A stretch of DNA of 64,000 nt, from positions 153,353 through 217,352 of the forward strand of contig JAEUHX010000047.1 of assembly GCA_016792805.1 (NCBI GenBank), given 5' to 3'. Within the stretch, counting starts at the first letter, position 1. The number at the start of each line of letters is the position of its first letter. The notes under the pieces were generated by a model. The model had not been told where the DNA came from, ran no database searches, and worked only from the letters and a program-made list of their open reading frames with translations. Source of the DNA: Planctomycetota bacterium (lineage in GTDB: Bacteria; Planctomycetota; UBA1135; JACQFD01). Below are positions 27,633 to 37,029 of this stretch, in pieces. The translations under genes and the position numbers were made by a program.

Positions 27633-27786
27633 CAGGTCGTTGAAAAGCTCATTCCGGCGCTACTTGCCGCCTTTTTCGCGATCTCCTCGTCGGACCGCCT
27701 CGCCGTAGTTTCTTGCTACGTCTCCGGCGGTCCTGCTCGATCGCGCGAAAGGTCCAGACGCTCGCAGCGCGCAACCCCTGTGCTAG
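27629..27786. repeat. MITE-like palindromic repeat, copy 1 (type A)
   Basis: 158 bases bounded by ctagcagg at 27629 and a degenerate cctgtgctag at 27777-27786. The first half matches the reverse complement of the element at 46909-47076 closely: after ctagcagg both have gttg-like bases, then ctcattccggcgct, then cctttttncgn and a cctcntcgtcg-like stretch. The centre contains an inverted pair cgtag/ctacg. No transposase is present, so it would be non-autonomous. It supplies the dus stop codon. Confidence 0.75.
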
Positions 27787-28130
27787 CACCTGGAGCACTG
27801 TTGACACGGGCTGCCAAGCTGTTGAGAGCAACATATCGGCGCTCCGCAGAAAGCACACATTCGACCGGCTCGCCGTTCGACTGCGCCCCGGCGGTGCCGC
27901 GCGAGGTGTACACTGTCCACGGGAGGCGACTCTCGAGGGACCAATCAAGCGCGGCGCTCCATATCCGCTGAGCCGTGAACATCGCCCTGGATCGCATCGT
28001 TGGACTTCTGCGTGAGAGGTAGGCCGGGCCCCTAAGCGACAGGAGACCCTCCGAGCCCCCGCCGTCTCTGCCGAGGCTCGCAGCTCGATTCAGGGGCGCG
28101 GCGAGGCTCGCTGCGTACCCTGTCCGGCCC
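27787..28130. other. Stretch without a supported gene
   Basis: About 340 bases between the repeat and the FAD oxidoreductase gene. No reading frame here resembles a protein family, and I see no RNA gene. It must hold the promoter of the 28131-32438 operon, but no clear -35/-10 pair can be called. Confidence 0.4.
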
Positions 28131-29246
28131 ATGCAACGAACACGTGTGGTCATCCTCGGCGCCGGAGTGGCCGGAGCTGCGGCCGCCTATGGCCTTGCAC
28201 GCCGCGGCATCCACGATGTGTGCATTCTCGAGCGCGACCCGTTCCCTGGCCAACACGCGTCGGGTCGCAATGCCTCCTTGATTCGGCGCAATCTCAAGAC
28301 CGAGACCGATTGCCGGCTCGCGCTTGAGGCTGCCGATTGGTTTCGCCGCCCTCCGAGAGATTTTCCCGCTGAGGTCGGCTGGAGAACGACCGGCTCGCTT
28401 TTTACTTATCGAATGCCCGAGCTTCCGCAGGTGGAGCAGGACTTGGAGAGGCAGAGACGAGCCGGGCTTCCCTTCGAGCGCATCGCCCCCCGCGAGGCGG
28501 TGCGTCTGCAGCCGCTGCTCTCGCCGGAGGCCTTCGATGAAGCTCAGTGGACTCCCGACGACGGCTGCATCGAGATCGTTGAGCTTCTTCGGGGATTCTT
28601 GACCTTCGCGGTGGAGCGCGGTGCACAATTGCGTTGCGGCACTGCGGCACAGAGGCTCCTCGTGGAGGGAGATCGATGCGTCGGCGTACAGACAGAGGCG
28701 GGACCGATCCGGGCCGAATGGGTGATGAACGCCGCAGGCGCGTGGGCGAACGGTCTCGTGGCCGGAGCCGCTGAGAGCCTCCCGATGACGCCGTGCCGCA
28801 GGACGATGCTCGTGACGGAGGATGTTCGGGCGGACTCCACAAAACCGTTCACCTGGGATGACGGCCTCGGGTTTTACTTTCGTCCCGACCATGGAGCGCT
28901 TCTGTGGTCTCCGTGCGACGAGGTCCCGAGCGAATCGTGTGATGAATCGGTCGACCCTGCCTGGGTCGAACGTGCGCGGGCCCGAGCGCGACGGCTCATC
29001 CCTTCCGCCGCGGGATTGCGGCTGGAGTATCAGTGGGGTTGCCTTCGGACTCTTTCCATAGATCGCGAGATGTTCGTCGGCCCCGACCCGACCCTTCCCG
29101 GCCTCTTTTGGGTAGCCGGGCTCGGAGGGCACGGCGTTACCCATTCGCCCCGCATCGCCGACCTCGTCGGCGATCTGTTCCTCGAAGGGACAAGCCGCGT
29201 GGTCGAGCCGAGGTTGGTTGCGCCGCGCAGGAGTGCCGCGCCGTGA
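28131..29246 (+). CDS. FAD-dependent oxidoreductase, DAO family
   Basis: 371 aa from ATG 28131. A Rossmann dinucleotide-binding motif is at the N-terminus (VVILGAGVAGAAAAYGLARRG), followed by the DAO-type ASGRNASLIRRN. NAAGAWANGL is the second FAD-contact region, and WVAGLGGHGVTHSP is the C-terminal FAD motif. Relatives include D-amino acid and D-arginine dehydrogenases and glycine/sarcosine oxidases; the substrate is not predictable. First gene of a four-gene coupled run with a lipoprotein and two exporters. Confidence 0.9.
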   Translation: MQRTRVVILGAGVAGAAAAYGLARRGIHDVCILERDPFPGQHASGRNASLIRRNLKTETDCRLALEAADWFRRPPRDFPAEVGWRTTGSLFTYRMPELPQVEQDLERQRRAGLPFERIAPREAVRLQPLLSPEAFDEAQWTPDDGCIEIVELLRGFLTFAVERGAQLRCGTAAQRLLVEGDRCVGVQTEAGPIRAEWVMNAAGAWANGLVAGAAESLPMTPCRRTMLVTEDVRADSTKPFTWDDGLGFYFRPDHGALLWSPCDEVPSESCDESVDPAWVERARARARRLIPSAAGLRLEYQWGCLRTLSIDREMFVGPDPTLPGLFWVAGLGGHGVTHSPRIADLVGDLFLEGTSRVVEPRLVAPRRSAAP

Positions 29247-29878
29247 ATCGGTGGGCGCCACTCTGCGCAGGATTCGCCTGGGCCGCGATCCTCGCCTGCA
29301 CATCGCATCGGGAGCCAGCGCCGATTCCCGCGGACCGGGAGCCGACGGCCGACGCCCTCGTGCCCTCCCGAGAAGAGCAGCTCTCCGTCGCGCTGACGCG
29401 CGCGAGCCTGCGGCTCGAAAGTGCACAGAAATCGGGCGATCCTCAGACAATTTCCGCAGCCCATCTCGAGTTCGAGAGGGCGGAAGCCGAACTCGAGCGC
29501 GAGCGACTGAGGCAGCGCAGGCTCGCCGAACTTCGGGCGCGCACGCCTCAGCGCGAAGTGCCGATGGACGGCGGGCCGCCCGCCGTCGTGGCGGGCGCCG
29601 GACGAACTGCGCCGCCGTCGGTGGCGTCTGCTCCGGCCGGAGTCGCTCTGGCGGCGCCGGCCTCGGCCCCCGCTTCGGCCCCGGCCACCGACGCAGAGTT
29701 CGAAGCGCTCTCCAAGCGAATTAGTTGGCTTGCACAATTACGTGCTTCGACGGGCGATCACGCCGGCGCGACGCGTGTGCGGCACCAGCTCACCCTGTTG
29801 CGTCTCGACTACCGCGAGGGCCGCCGCGACAAAGCACTCAAGGATCTGCGGAGGCTCGAGCAGGAGGCCGACCGGTGA
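29243..29878 (+). CDS. Putative lipoprotein with helical Glu/Arg-rich region
   Basis: 211 aa from GTG 29243, which overlaps the previous stop as GTGA. The signal sequence ends in AAILAC, a likely lipobox with Cys at about residue 19. Residues about 50-105 are charged and likely coiled-coil (LEFERAEAELERERLRQRR), then an Ala/Pro-rich linker, then a C-terminal helical pair resembling a TPR-like repeat. No known family. Its position between the oxidoreductase and the exporters suggests a periplasmic adaptor, but that is only a guess. Confidence 0.72.
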   Translation: MNRWAPLCAGFAWAAILACTSHREPAPIPADREPTADALVPSREEQLSVALTRASLRLESAQKSGDPQTISAAHLEFERAEAELERERLRQRRLAELRARTPQREVPMDGGPPAVVAGAGRTAPPSVASAPAGVALAAPASAPASAPATDAEFEALSKRISWLAQLRASTGDHAGATRVRHQLTLLRLDYREGRRDKALKDLRRLEQEADR

Positions 29879-31161
29879 CCGCGCCCCCGGCTGCCCCCCG
29901 GTCCGCCTCGCTCTCGATCCTCGAAACCCTCCGCCGAAACCCCGACGTTCGCCGCATCTGGCTGGCGCAGGTTGTGAGCGAGAGCGGGGATTGGCTCACG
30001 CGCGTCGCGGTCACCGCACATATCGCCGGAAACGACGCGAGGTCGGCCTTTGCCATCGCGGTGATCCAGGCGCTGATGGTGCTCCCATTTGTGGTACTGA
30101 GTCCGTGGGCCGGATCGGTCGCCGACCGCTACCCGAGGCGCACGGTGCTGCTCGGAGTGGAGATTCTCGCGGCCATCATCGTCCTGGCTTACATGCCGCT
30201 GCTCGCGCAGCCGGCGACGCCCTGGAATCTCACGCTCGTGGGCTTGGTTGTGTTTGCACATATCGGCCTCGCGGCTTTCTTCGAAGCATCGCGAACGGCG
30301 CTTCTGAGCTCCGTCGCGCGCCCCGAGGAGCTCGCCCCAGCGATGGCCCTTTCGCAGGTGACGTGGTCGGTCTGTCTCGCGCTCGGCTCTGCCGCTGGCG
30401 GATTCTTGACGATTCGATTCGGCGCCTCGGCAGCCGTCGTTCTCGATTCCTTCACGTTTCTGTGTGGTGCCGTCCTTCTGTGGGGCGTTCGAGGCGGGCG
30501 GACGTCCGCGACGTCCGCGGGAGAACCCACGGAATTCCGGGAGGGCATCCGATATCTCCTCGCCCATCCGACGGCTGGAGTTCTCGTGCTGCCGAAGTTC
30601 ATGCTGGCGTTCGTCGGCATCAGTGATCTCACATTTGCGCTGCTCGGCCCTCGGGAGTACGGAGTGACAGCCGAGACCTCGATGTCCATTTATTTTGCAG
30701 CCATCGGCGTGGGCACTTTTCTCGGCCCTCCGATCGTCCTCAAGCTCACTCAAAATCGCCCCGCGGCGATGCGGCTTGCGATCGGAATTGCCTTTCTGCT
30801 GGAGTCGGTGATCTTCAGCGGCACGCTCGCCGCCAATTCGCTCTGGGGCGCCACGGCCTTCGCAGGAGGCGCAACGGCTTGCGGCGCCATCATCTGGAGC
30901 ACGTCCATGACGCTCCTGCAGCGGGCAACGCCGGATCGGATCACCGGCCGCGCCGTTGCCCTCGATTTCGCGCTGGCGACGCTGGCGATGGCGCTCGCGC
31001 TGGTGAGCGCCGGGCTCCTCGTCGACTTCGCCGGATTCGCGCCGCGTCATCTGTTGATGATCACAACAGCTATTTATGCATTGGCCGGCGTGATCTGGCT
31101 CGCAATCCTCTGGGCCTTCCGGCATCGCAACTTCGAAGGGGATGCGGGGAGACCGCAGTGA
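29875..31161 (+). CDS. MFS transporter, MFS_3/EntS-like
   Basis: 428 aa from GTG 29875 (GTGA overlap with the lipoprotein gene). About twelve TM segments. The loop between TM2 and TM3 has ADRYPRRTVLL, the motif-A variant found in the EntS/macrolide-efflux branch of the MFS. The N-terminal helix (RRNPDVRRIWLAQVVSESGDWLTRVAV) is also typical of that branch. Probably an exporter; substrate unknown. Paired with a second, related MFS gene. Confidence 0.88.
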   Translation: MTAPPAAPRSASLSILETLRRNPDVRRIWLAQVVSESGDWLTRVAVTAHIAGNDARSAFAIAVIQALMVLPFVVLSPWAGSVADRYPRRTVLLGVEILAAIIVLAYMPLLAQPATPWNLTLVGLVVFAHIGLAAFFEASRTALLSSVARPEELAPAMALSQVTWSVCLALGSAAGGFLTIRFGASAAVVLDSFTFLCGAVLLWGVRGGRTSATSAGEPTEFREGIRYLLAHPTAGVLVLPKFMLAFVGISDLTFALLGPREYGVTAETSMSIYFAAIGVGTFLGPPIVLKLTQNRPAAMRLAIGIAFLLESVIFSGTLAANSLWGATAFAGGATACGAIIWSTSMTLLQRATPDRITGRAVALDFALATLAMALALVSAGLLVDFAGFAPRHLLMITTAIYALAGVIWLAILWAFRHRNFEGDAGRPQ

Positions 31162-32438
31162 CGACGCCGAGCATCGGGGTAGTGCAGCTGCTGCGCGTGA
31201 ACCGGATCTACCGGAGGTTCTGGCTCGCGGAGCTGGTCTCGTTCATGGGCGACTGGTTCACGTTCCTCGCGATCGCTCGGCTGGTCCACGACGCCACGGG
31301 CTCAAGCCTGGCGGTCGGCGGAGTGATTGTCGCACAAATGGCGCCGAGCATGCTGTTCAGCGCGCCGGCCGGTTCGCTGGCGGACCGCCTGCCGCGGCGT
31401 ACTGTGATGATCACTTGTGATGTGCTCCGTATGGTCGGCGCCCTCGGCTTCCTCGTGCCGCGGGCGCTCGGAATGGAGGGCGCCGGCTTCACGACGGCGG
31501 TGCTCGCCCTCGTCGGATTTCAGCATGCGCTCACGGCATTCTTTCGCCCCGCTGCGTCGGCGAGCGTGCCTGCACTCGTGCCGCCGCAAGCGCTGGCGGC
31601 CGCGGGCACGCTGGACGGGCTCTCCTGGTCCCTCGGATTAGTTGTCGGCTCGGCGCTCGGCGGACTGGCGGCAGATCACCTCGATCTGTGGATCTGCTTC
31701 ACGATCGACGCGGCGACATTCTTGATTTCCGCATGGCTGCTGGCGGGCCTCCCGCTGCCCCGAGAGGCGGCGGCGGCCCGCAGTTCGCACGATGGGCGAA
31801 CCTGGTGGGCCGAAGCGGTCTCGACGTTTGATTTTCGTGAACTCTTCGAGGAGATGCGACGCAGCCCGCTGCTGACGGTGAGCCTCCTCGCGAAGACGGC
31901 CTGGGGCGTCGGAGCTGCGCAGCTGCTGCTTCTCAATGAGTTCGGGGAATCGATCCTCGGTGCCGCGGCAGCATCGACCGGCTTCGGCCTTCTGTATGCA
32001 GCGCGCGGATTGGGCACGGCCTTCGGCCCGATGACGGCGCACCGATTCCTTGGCCAGGGGTCTTCAGGGCTTCTTCGAAGCATCGCGGCCGGATTCGCCT
32101 GCGCCGGCGCGTTCTATGGGATCTTTGCCACAGATCCCGGATGGTGGGTGTCGCTCTTCTGCGTCGCGGCGGCCCATGGCGGCGGCTCGGCGATCTGGAT
32201 CAGTGCAACGGTATTAGTACAACGGCTCGCACCGGACCGCGTCCGCGGCCGCGCTTTCGCGCTAGAGATGTCACTGCACACGCTCGTCGGAAGCGCAAGT
32301 GCACTCACTGCCGGAGCTCTGGTGGACGCCGGCTGGAGACCAAACTCGGCAGTGGCCCTGTTTGCCGTGTTGACGGGCGTGCTGGGGAGCGCTTGGTGCT
32401 TGCTGGCCTGGCGCGCGGGCACCGCCCCGACACATTGA
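31158..32438 (+). CDS. Second MFS transporter, MFS_3/EntS-like
   Basis: 426 aa from GTG 31158 (GTGA overlap). It is a paralogue of the gene before it: VNRIYRRFWLAELVSFMGDWFTFLA, ADRLPRRTVMI and RLAPDRVRGRAFALE match the neighbour's equivalents. About twelve TM segments. Two coupled exporters of the same branch could form a pair or handle two products. It ends the operon, and a bidirectional-looking hairpin lies at 32516-32546. Confidence 0.88.
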   Translation: MTTPSIGVVQLLRVNRIYRRFWLAELVSFMGDWFTFLAIARLVHDATGSSLAVGGVIVAQMAPSMLFSAPAGSLADRLPRRTVMITCDVLRMVGALGFLVPRALGMEGAGFTTAVLALVGFQHALTAFFRPAASASVPALVPPQALAAAGTLDGLSWSLGLVVGSALGGLAADHLDLWICFTIDAATFLISAWLLAGLPLPREAAAARSSHDGRTWWAEAVSTFDFRELFEEMRRSPLLTVSLLAKTAWGVGAAQLLLLNEFGESILGAAAASTGFGLLYAARGLGTAFGPMTAHRFLGQGSSGLLRSIAAGFACAGAFYGIFATDPGWWVSLFCVAAAHGGGSAIWISATVLVQRLAPDRVRGRAFALEMSLHTLVGSASALTAGALVDAGWRPNSAVALFAVLTGVLGSAWCLLAWRAGTAPTH

Positions 32439-32515
32439 TTTGCTGGGCTCGGGAGCGGGGCATCGCCATTTTCTGTGATCTTCCGCCAGTGGGCGTGGTC
32501 GCTCTCGCCGCCGCC

Positions 32516-32546
32516 GCATCGCCGCAGGCGACGCCCGCGGCGATGC
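32516..32546. terminator. Perfect 10-bp hairpin between convergent genes
   Basis: Bases 32516-32525 (gcatcgccgc) pair with 32537-32546 (gcggcgatgc) around an 11-base loop. It lies between the ends of the MFS gene (32438) and the minus-strand FG-GAP gene (32563), so it could act for both strands. There is no U tract. Confidence 0.45.
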
Positions 32547-32562
32547 GCGTCCGCAGCGACGG

Positions 32563-35151
32563 CTACGGAACGATCGGGATCGTGATTCCCGCCGAGCTCA
32601 CGAGGTAGAAGCCGGCGGGATTGCAACCAAAGCCCGATTTGGAGTCTTCGAGAAGCACCGCCTGGCCGTAGTAGACGGAGCCTGCCAAGGCGGGAACATT
32701 GGGAAGCGTCACCGGCACATGGAGGTCGCCCTCGAGGCGCGTCGCCGTATCGAGGGTATAGAACTCGGTTGCAGTGAAGATCCCCACATGAAGAAGCAGC
32801 GCGATCCCCGGAATTGTGAATCCGGAGATGTCCTGCGCATTGGAAACCCAGATGCCACAGGTCTGCGCCTTCGGCGCGTTGGTGACCGCGAAGCCGAACG
32901 TGGTGCTTCCCACTGCCGGCGTATCGAGCGCCCGAAGAGCAACGCTGCCTCCGCAGCCGAAGGTTCCCGCTCCGAATGAAGCCGGGCCGGCAGCCGAAGG
33001 GAGACGGTTCAAAATTACGGAAGCAACACCTCCGGCTGAAAGATAGAGATCCTGGAATCCATCGAGATCGAAATCCTGAGTCAGGATGGCTTGGGCGGAG
33101 CCGGTGGCGAAGCCATAGATCGTGGATCCGATGAATCCGGAGGCGCCGTTACCCCGGATGTGTAAGAGTCCCGCCGAGGCGGCGACAGCGAGATCCGTGC
33201 GTCCGTCGGAATCGAAATCCCCGGCGGCAGCGCGTGTCATTCCGGCTCCCGCAAACGAGATCGCAGGCGGAATGAATGCGCCGCCGGGGCTTCCGAGCGC
33301 CAGACTCACCTGCCCATCGAGGGCGACTAGGTCGGGCCAGGGATCGCTGCCAATATTTGTAAGAATCATCTGCGGCTGAGGCATCCCCATGGCAACTGGC
33401 GCGGGAAAGCCGAACGCCCCCGTGGACGAGGCGATCAGAATCGCCGCCGAATTCTGCACTCGGTCGGCGAGAAGAAGGTCTGCTCGCCCGTCGCCGCTGA
33501 AGTCTCTCACAAAAACCCGCGAGGGATGGGGCGTGCCGATGAGCGTAGTCGGCAGAGCGAAGGCGCCACCGCCTTGGTTGAGGGACACCGAAACGATCCC
33601 GCCGGAAGCCTCGGACGCCGCCACGAAATCGGGCCTGCCATCGCCGTTGACATCCCCGATGGCGGAAGAGTGAATGTTCGCGGTGGCCGGCACGAGGATC
33701 TGTGAGGACGCCCCGCCAGTGCCGTCTCCGGAAAGCGCGAGAGCAAAGTTGGTGGTATCCCGCGTGATCAGGTAGTCGAGCTTGCCATCCTGGTTGAGAT
33801 CGCCCGTCGCCAGCGTGCGTGCTCCAGACGGCAGGTTGAGCGGGATTGCCGGAAGCGGAGTGAATCCGCCCCCTGGCTGGCCTACGGCAACGGTAAGCGC
33901 CGGTCCAGCCGTGATGGCGGCGAGGTCGGGCAGGCCATCGCGATTGAAGTCGCCCGCAACCGCCGACTCATTTCCTGCGAGCGCCGGAACTGCAGGGGGT
34001 GCTGTAGGCACAAACGTCCCCGTGCCGGTGCTGAGTTCCACCTGGATGCTGGAGGGTGAAACGCAAATCAAGTCAAGGTCGGCATCGCCGTCAAGGTCGC
34101 CGAATGCAACAGAAACGGCCGGAAGCGTCGATGGCACGTTGGCCGCTGAGGAGGAAGCGAGCTGCGTGAACACGGCTCCGGGCCGCGCCACATCGGTGCG
34201 GCCGTCCTGATTGAAGTCCCCGAGTCCGAATCCGATGGGGTAGGGCGCCGTGCTCGGCAACAGAAACGCTCCCGAGAACGCGCCAGAAGCGTTTCCAAAG
34301 GCCGCCTGAAAGCGGGGCGTGTTTCCGGATGCGCCGACGAGGAAGCCTGCGCTGACGAGGTCGAGGTGTCCATCGCCATTCACCTCTGCGAGCTTCAGAT
34401 AAGTGGACGCATTTGCATTGAGGAACTGCGTCTGCACCGATCCGAAGCCGCCTCCCGACTGGCCAAAGAAGCGGTGCACATCCTGGATATATGCAGTCCC
34501 CGCGACAAGGTCTTGTCGGCCGTCCGAATTAATATCTCCCACAGCGACGCTGGAAGTGTGAGGCCCGGTTGTGTAGTAACTCGCAGCGCCGAAGCCGCCA
34601 ACGCCGTTTCCAAGGAACACAACGACGGAGCCGGAGCTCGGCTGGAATGCTGTCGTGGCAATATCGGCCTTGCCGTCGGAGTTGACATCTGCAGACTCCA
34701 CAAGAAATGGCGAGCCGCCGACGATCGTGCGCACGTCGAGCGGCCCGAACGTCCCGTTCCCGGCGCCGAGGGCAATAAAAAGCTGGCTGCCCTCCGACTC
34801 CGAGGTGAGCAGGTCGAGCTTGCCATCATTATTAAAGTCCGCCAGCTTCGCGCTCCTTGGGAACGCGCCGACGGTCACGGAAACGGACGATCCGAAGCCG
34901 CCGATTCCATTGCTGAGGACGGCGAGAACGGCACCTCCCGCCCCCGATTGAGTCGTCACGATGGTGTCGGCCAATCCGTCTCCGTTGAGGTCCCCTGACG
35001 TTACGAATAGCGGCGTTGTGTACAGCGGCCAGACCGGGTTGGCGAAGACCTGAGGGTCCTGGGCGGCCGCGACGGGAGCGGCGGCGGCGAGAACTCCCCA
35101 CGTCATCCATGCAGACACAGATCGAATCTTGAAAGAATGAAGCCAGTGCAT
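32563..35151 (-). CDS. Large secreted FG-GAP repeat protein with C-terminal module
   Basis: 862 aa from ATG 35151, chosen because a purine-rich site (aaaggggt) precedes it and a signal peptide follows (WGVLAAAAPVAAAQ). A longer upstream frame has no export signal. At least a dozen FG-GAP/VCBS loops are visible, such as GDLNGDGLADTIVTT, DFNNDGKLDLLTS, DVNSDGKADIATT and GDFDSDGRTDLAVA, each a likely Ca-binding turn of a beta-propeller. The last about 130 residues form a separate module ending VTLPNVPALAG...SSAGITIPIVP with three cysteines, which resembles the end of the 63850-64000 protein. Confidence 0.92.
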   Translation of the reverse strand: MHWLHSFKIRSVSAWMTWGVLAAAAPVAAAQDPQVFANPVWPLYTTPLFVTSGDLNGDGLADTIVTTQSGAGGAVLAVLSNGIGGFGSSVSVTVGAFPRSAKLADFNNDGKLDLLTSESEGSQLFIALGAGNGTFGPLDVRTIVGGSPFLVESADVNSDGKADIATTAFQPSSGSVVVFLGNGVGGFGAASYYTTGPHTSSVAVGDINSDGRQDLVAGTAYIQDVHRFFGQSGGGFGSVQTQFLNANASTYLKLAEVNGDGHLDLVSAGFLVGASGNTPRFQAAFGNASGAFSGAFLLPSTAPYPIGFGLGDFNQDGRTDVARPGAVFTQLASSSAANVPSTLPAVSVAFGDLDGDADLDLICVSPSSIQVELSTGTGTFVPTAPPAVPALAGNESAVAGDFNRDGLPDLAAITAGPALTVAVGQPGGGFTPLPAIPLNLPSGARTLATGDLNQDGKLDYLITRDTTNFALALSGDGTGGASSQILVPATANIHSSAIGDVNGDGRPDFVAASEASGGIVSVSLNQGGGAFALPTTLIGTPHPSRVFVRDFSGDGRADLLLADRVQNSAAILIASSTGAFGFPAPVAMGMPQPQMILTNIGSDPWPDLVALDGQVSLALGSPGGAFIPPAISFAGAGMTRAAAGDFDSDGRTDLAVAASAGLLHIRGNGASGFIGSTIYGFATGSAQAILTQDFDLDGFQDLYLSAGGVASVILNRLPSAAGPASFGAGTFGCGGSVALRALDTPAVGSTTFGFAVTNAPKAQTCGIWVSNAQDISGFTIPGIALLLHVGIFTATEFYTLDTATRLEGDLHVPVTLPNVPALAGSVYYGQAVLLEDSKSGFGCNPAGFYLVSSAGITIPIVP

Positions 35152-35439
35152 CGAGCACCCCTTTTCAGGTATGCGGTGATGGGTTAAGCGCACCCTCGCA
35201 GCTCGGAGACTCCTCGAGCTTCCCGCGGGGGCGCCGGGCGCGGAAGATACCGAGGCGCGCCGGGGAGTCGAGGATCTGTCGTCCTCATCAACGCTTGATG
35301 GAGGCTCGGACCGTTTCAGCTCCATCGCTCGAGGGACTCGAACCACCGATCTGTGGGAACAGCCCCTCGCACCGTGCTCGTCGCCGCGCGGTGGAGCGAT
35401 CTTCGAACTTCACTCCCTCTTGAGTAAGGACTCAGCTCC

Positions 35440-36357
35440 CTACGGCGCGCTCGACTCCGCCGCGGCCACGACATGGCGCAGGAGGAGCGCGGATGTGAGC
35501 GGGCCGACGCCGCCGGGCACGGGAGTGAATCGGCCGGCAACGCGCTCGACAGCCGGATGGCAGTCGCCGACGAGGGCCGAGCCCTTCGCTTCGATCGCCG
35601 CGAGGCGCGCCGCGTCGAAATCATACAATTCCTTCGCACGTGCCGCGTCGGAGATTCGGTGCATTCCGACGTCGATCACGAGAGCGCCGGGATGCACCCA
35701 CGCCTCCTGCACAAAAGCGGGCTTTCCGATGGCGACCACGAGAATCTCAGCCTCCCGCACGCGATCGGCGAGCTCGCGGGTTCTCGAGTGCGCCACGGTG
35801 ACCGTGGCGTCCATGCTCAATAATCCAAACGCCGCCGGCCGCCCCACGACGGCGCTGCGTCCCAGCACGAGCGCTCGGGCGCCCGCAACCGAGACGCCGC
35901 TCGCTTTCACGAGTTCCAGCACAGAAGCGGCAGTCGCCGGGAAGTAACCGCCGGCGCGGCCGAGCGCTGCAAATCCCGCGCTCGCGGTCGACGCCCCGTC
36001 CACGTCCTTCGAGGCCGGAATCGCCTCGGCAACTTTGGCTGCGTCGACGCCCGCAGGCAGCGGCGTCTGTAACAAAATGCCATGAATCTCGCTGCGCCGC
36101 GCGAGGGCGCTCACAAGCGCCACCGCGTGCGCCGTGGTGGCCGTCGAAGCGAGCGTCGAGAGGGCGACCTCGATTCCGAGGGCTGCCGCGTCTTTTTGAA
36201 TCTTCTTGGCATAAATCTGCGCCGATTCGTCGGCCGACGCGACGAGCCCTAACGTGGGCGCAATCCCGCGCTTGCCGCGGAGCGCCGCCGCCCGCGCGGC
36301 CACGGCCTCTTTCACGGCCGCAGCGATCGGCTCGCCCAGCAGCTTCACGGCGCTCAT
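35440..36357 (-). CDS. folD: FolD bifunctional methylenetetrahydrofolate dehydrogenase/cyclohydrolase
   Basis: 305 aa, ATG overlapping the stop of the upstream lipoprotein gene. Key motifs: SAQIYAKKIQKDAAALGI (family Y..K active site), ILLQTPLPAGV, PASKDVDG, VLGRSAVVGRPAAFGLL, ATVTVAHSRT and TPVPGGVGPLTSALL. It interconverts methylene-, methenyl- and formyl-tetrahydrofolate with NADP in one-carbon metabolism. Some usually conserved positions differ (QTPLP for QLPLP; GDCHP for GDVDF), but the active-site Lys and PVPGGVGP are kept. Confidence 0.95.
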   Translation of the reverse strand: MSAVKLLGEPIAAAVKEAVAARAAALRGKRGIAPTLGLVASADESAQIYAKKIQKDAAALGIEVALSTLASTATTAHAVALVSALARRSEIHGILLQTPLPAGVDAAKVAEAIPASKDVDGASTASAGFAALGRAGGYFPATAASVLELVKASGVSVAGARALVLGRSAVVGRPAAFGLLSMDATVTVAHSRTRELADRVREAEILVVAIGKPAFVQEAWVHPGALVIDVGMHRISDAARAKELYDFDAARLAAIEAKGSALVGDCHPAVERVAGRFTPVPGGVGPLTSALLLRHVVAAAESSAP

Positions 36358-36884
36358 TTCGTGGGAGCCGCCAAGACCGCCGAGGCCGGCGGAGGCGTCA
36401 TGCCGCCCAGGCTGCGCAGCCTTTCCAGAATCGACATCTCGACCACGTCGGGATTCTCAATTTTCACGCTGCGCCCGCGATCGCCCGCCCGAATCTTGAG
36501 AATCAACACATCGGGGAACTTGGCCGACCGCGAGCTGCGGTCGGACCAATCGAAGGGCTTCTGCGCCAGCGCAAAAGACACAAATGCCGCATACTCCTCG
36601 GGGCTCACCGGCTTGGCCCACATGCCGTCGGCCCCGCTCGTTCCCTGCAGCGAGGAGAAAATCGTGCCGTGGGTGCCGTCGAACTCGAGCCGGCGGATCT
36701 CCCGCCCGCCGCCGAAGCCGCCGCCGCGCAGCTCGGCATACCACCGCCCTTCGACGCGCCCAGCCCCCTGCGGGTCCTTCACGGGGTCGACCCCGGACGC
36801 CGTGCGGCAGGCGGGGAAAGCGGCCAACAGAAGGATCCATGCGGACCATCGCGGAGCGGATGCCCCGCGCGACGCTCGTGCCAT
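36354..36884 (-). CDS. Putative lipoprotein
   Basis: 176 aa from ATG 36884; the longer frame to 37085 runs into the divergent gene's leader and has no signal. The signal sequence ends LLLAAFPAC, a good lipobox with Cys at about residue 25. The mature part includes VEGRWYAELRGGGFGGGREIRRLEFDGT (shown in parts: GRWYAELRGGGFGG) and ends in a Pro/Ala tail. I recognise no family. It is coupled to folD by a 4-base overlap, which is an odd partner for a lipoprotein. Confidence 0.72.
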   Translation of the reverse strand: MARASRGASAPRWSAWILLLAAFPACRTASGVDPVKDPQGAGRVEGRWYAELRGGGFGGGREIRRLEFDGTHGTIFSSLQGTSGADGMWAKPVSPEEYAAFVSFALAQKPFDWSDRSSRSAKFPDVLILKIRAGDRGRSVKIENPDVVEMSILERLRSLGGMTPPPASAVLAAPTK

Positions 36885-37029
36885 ACCGGGTTCCTTGGAC
36901 GGGATGAGGGGGGCGTCTATCATCCTTCTCCCCGCGGGCGTCGCCAATGTTGGGATCGCGCTGCGGCGGATCGAGTCCCCTTCTTTTCCTTCAACTTCGA
37001 CAGATAGATGCTCCCGTGTGCGGGAGCCG

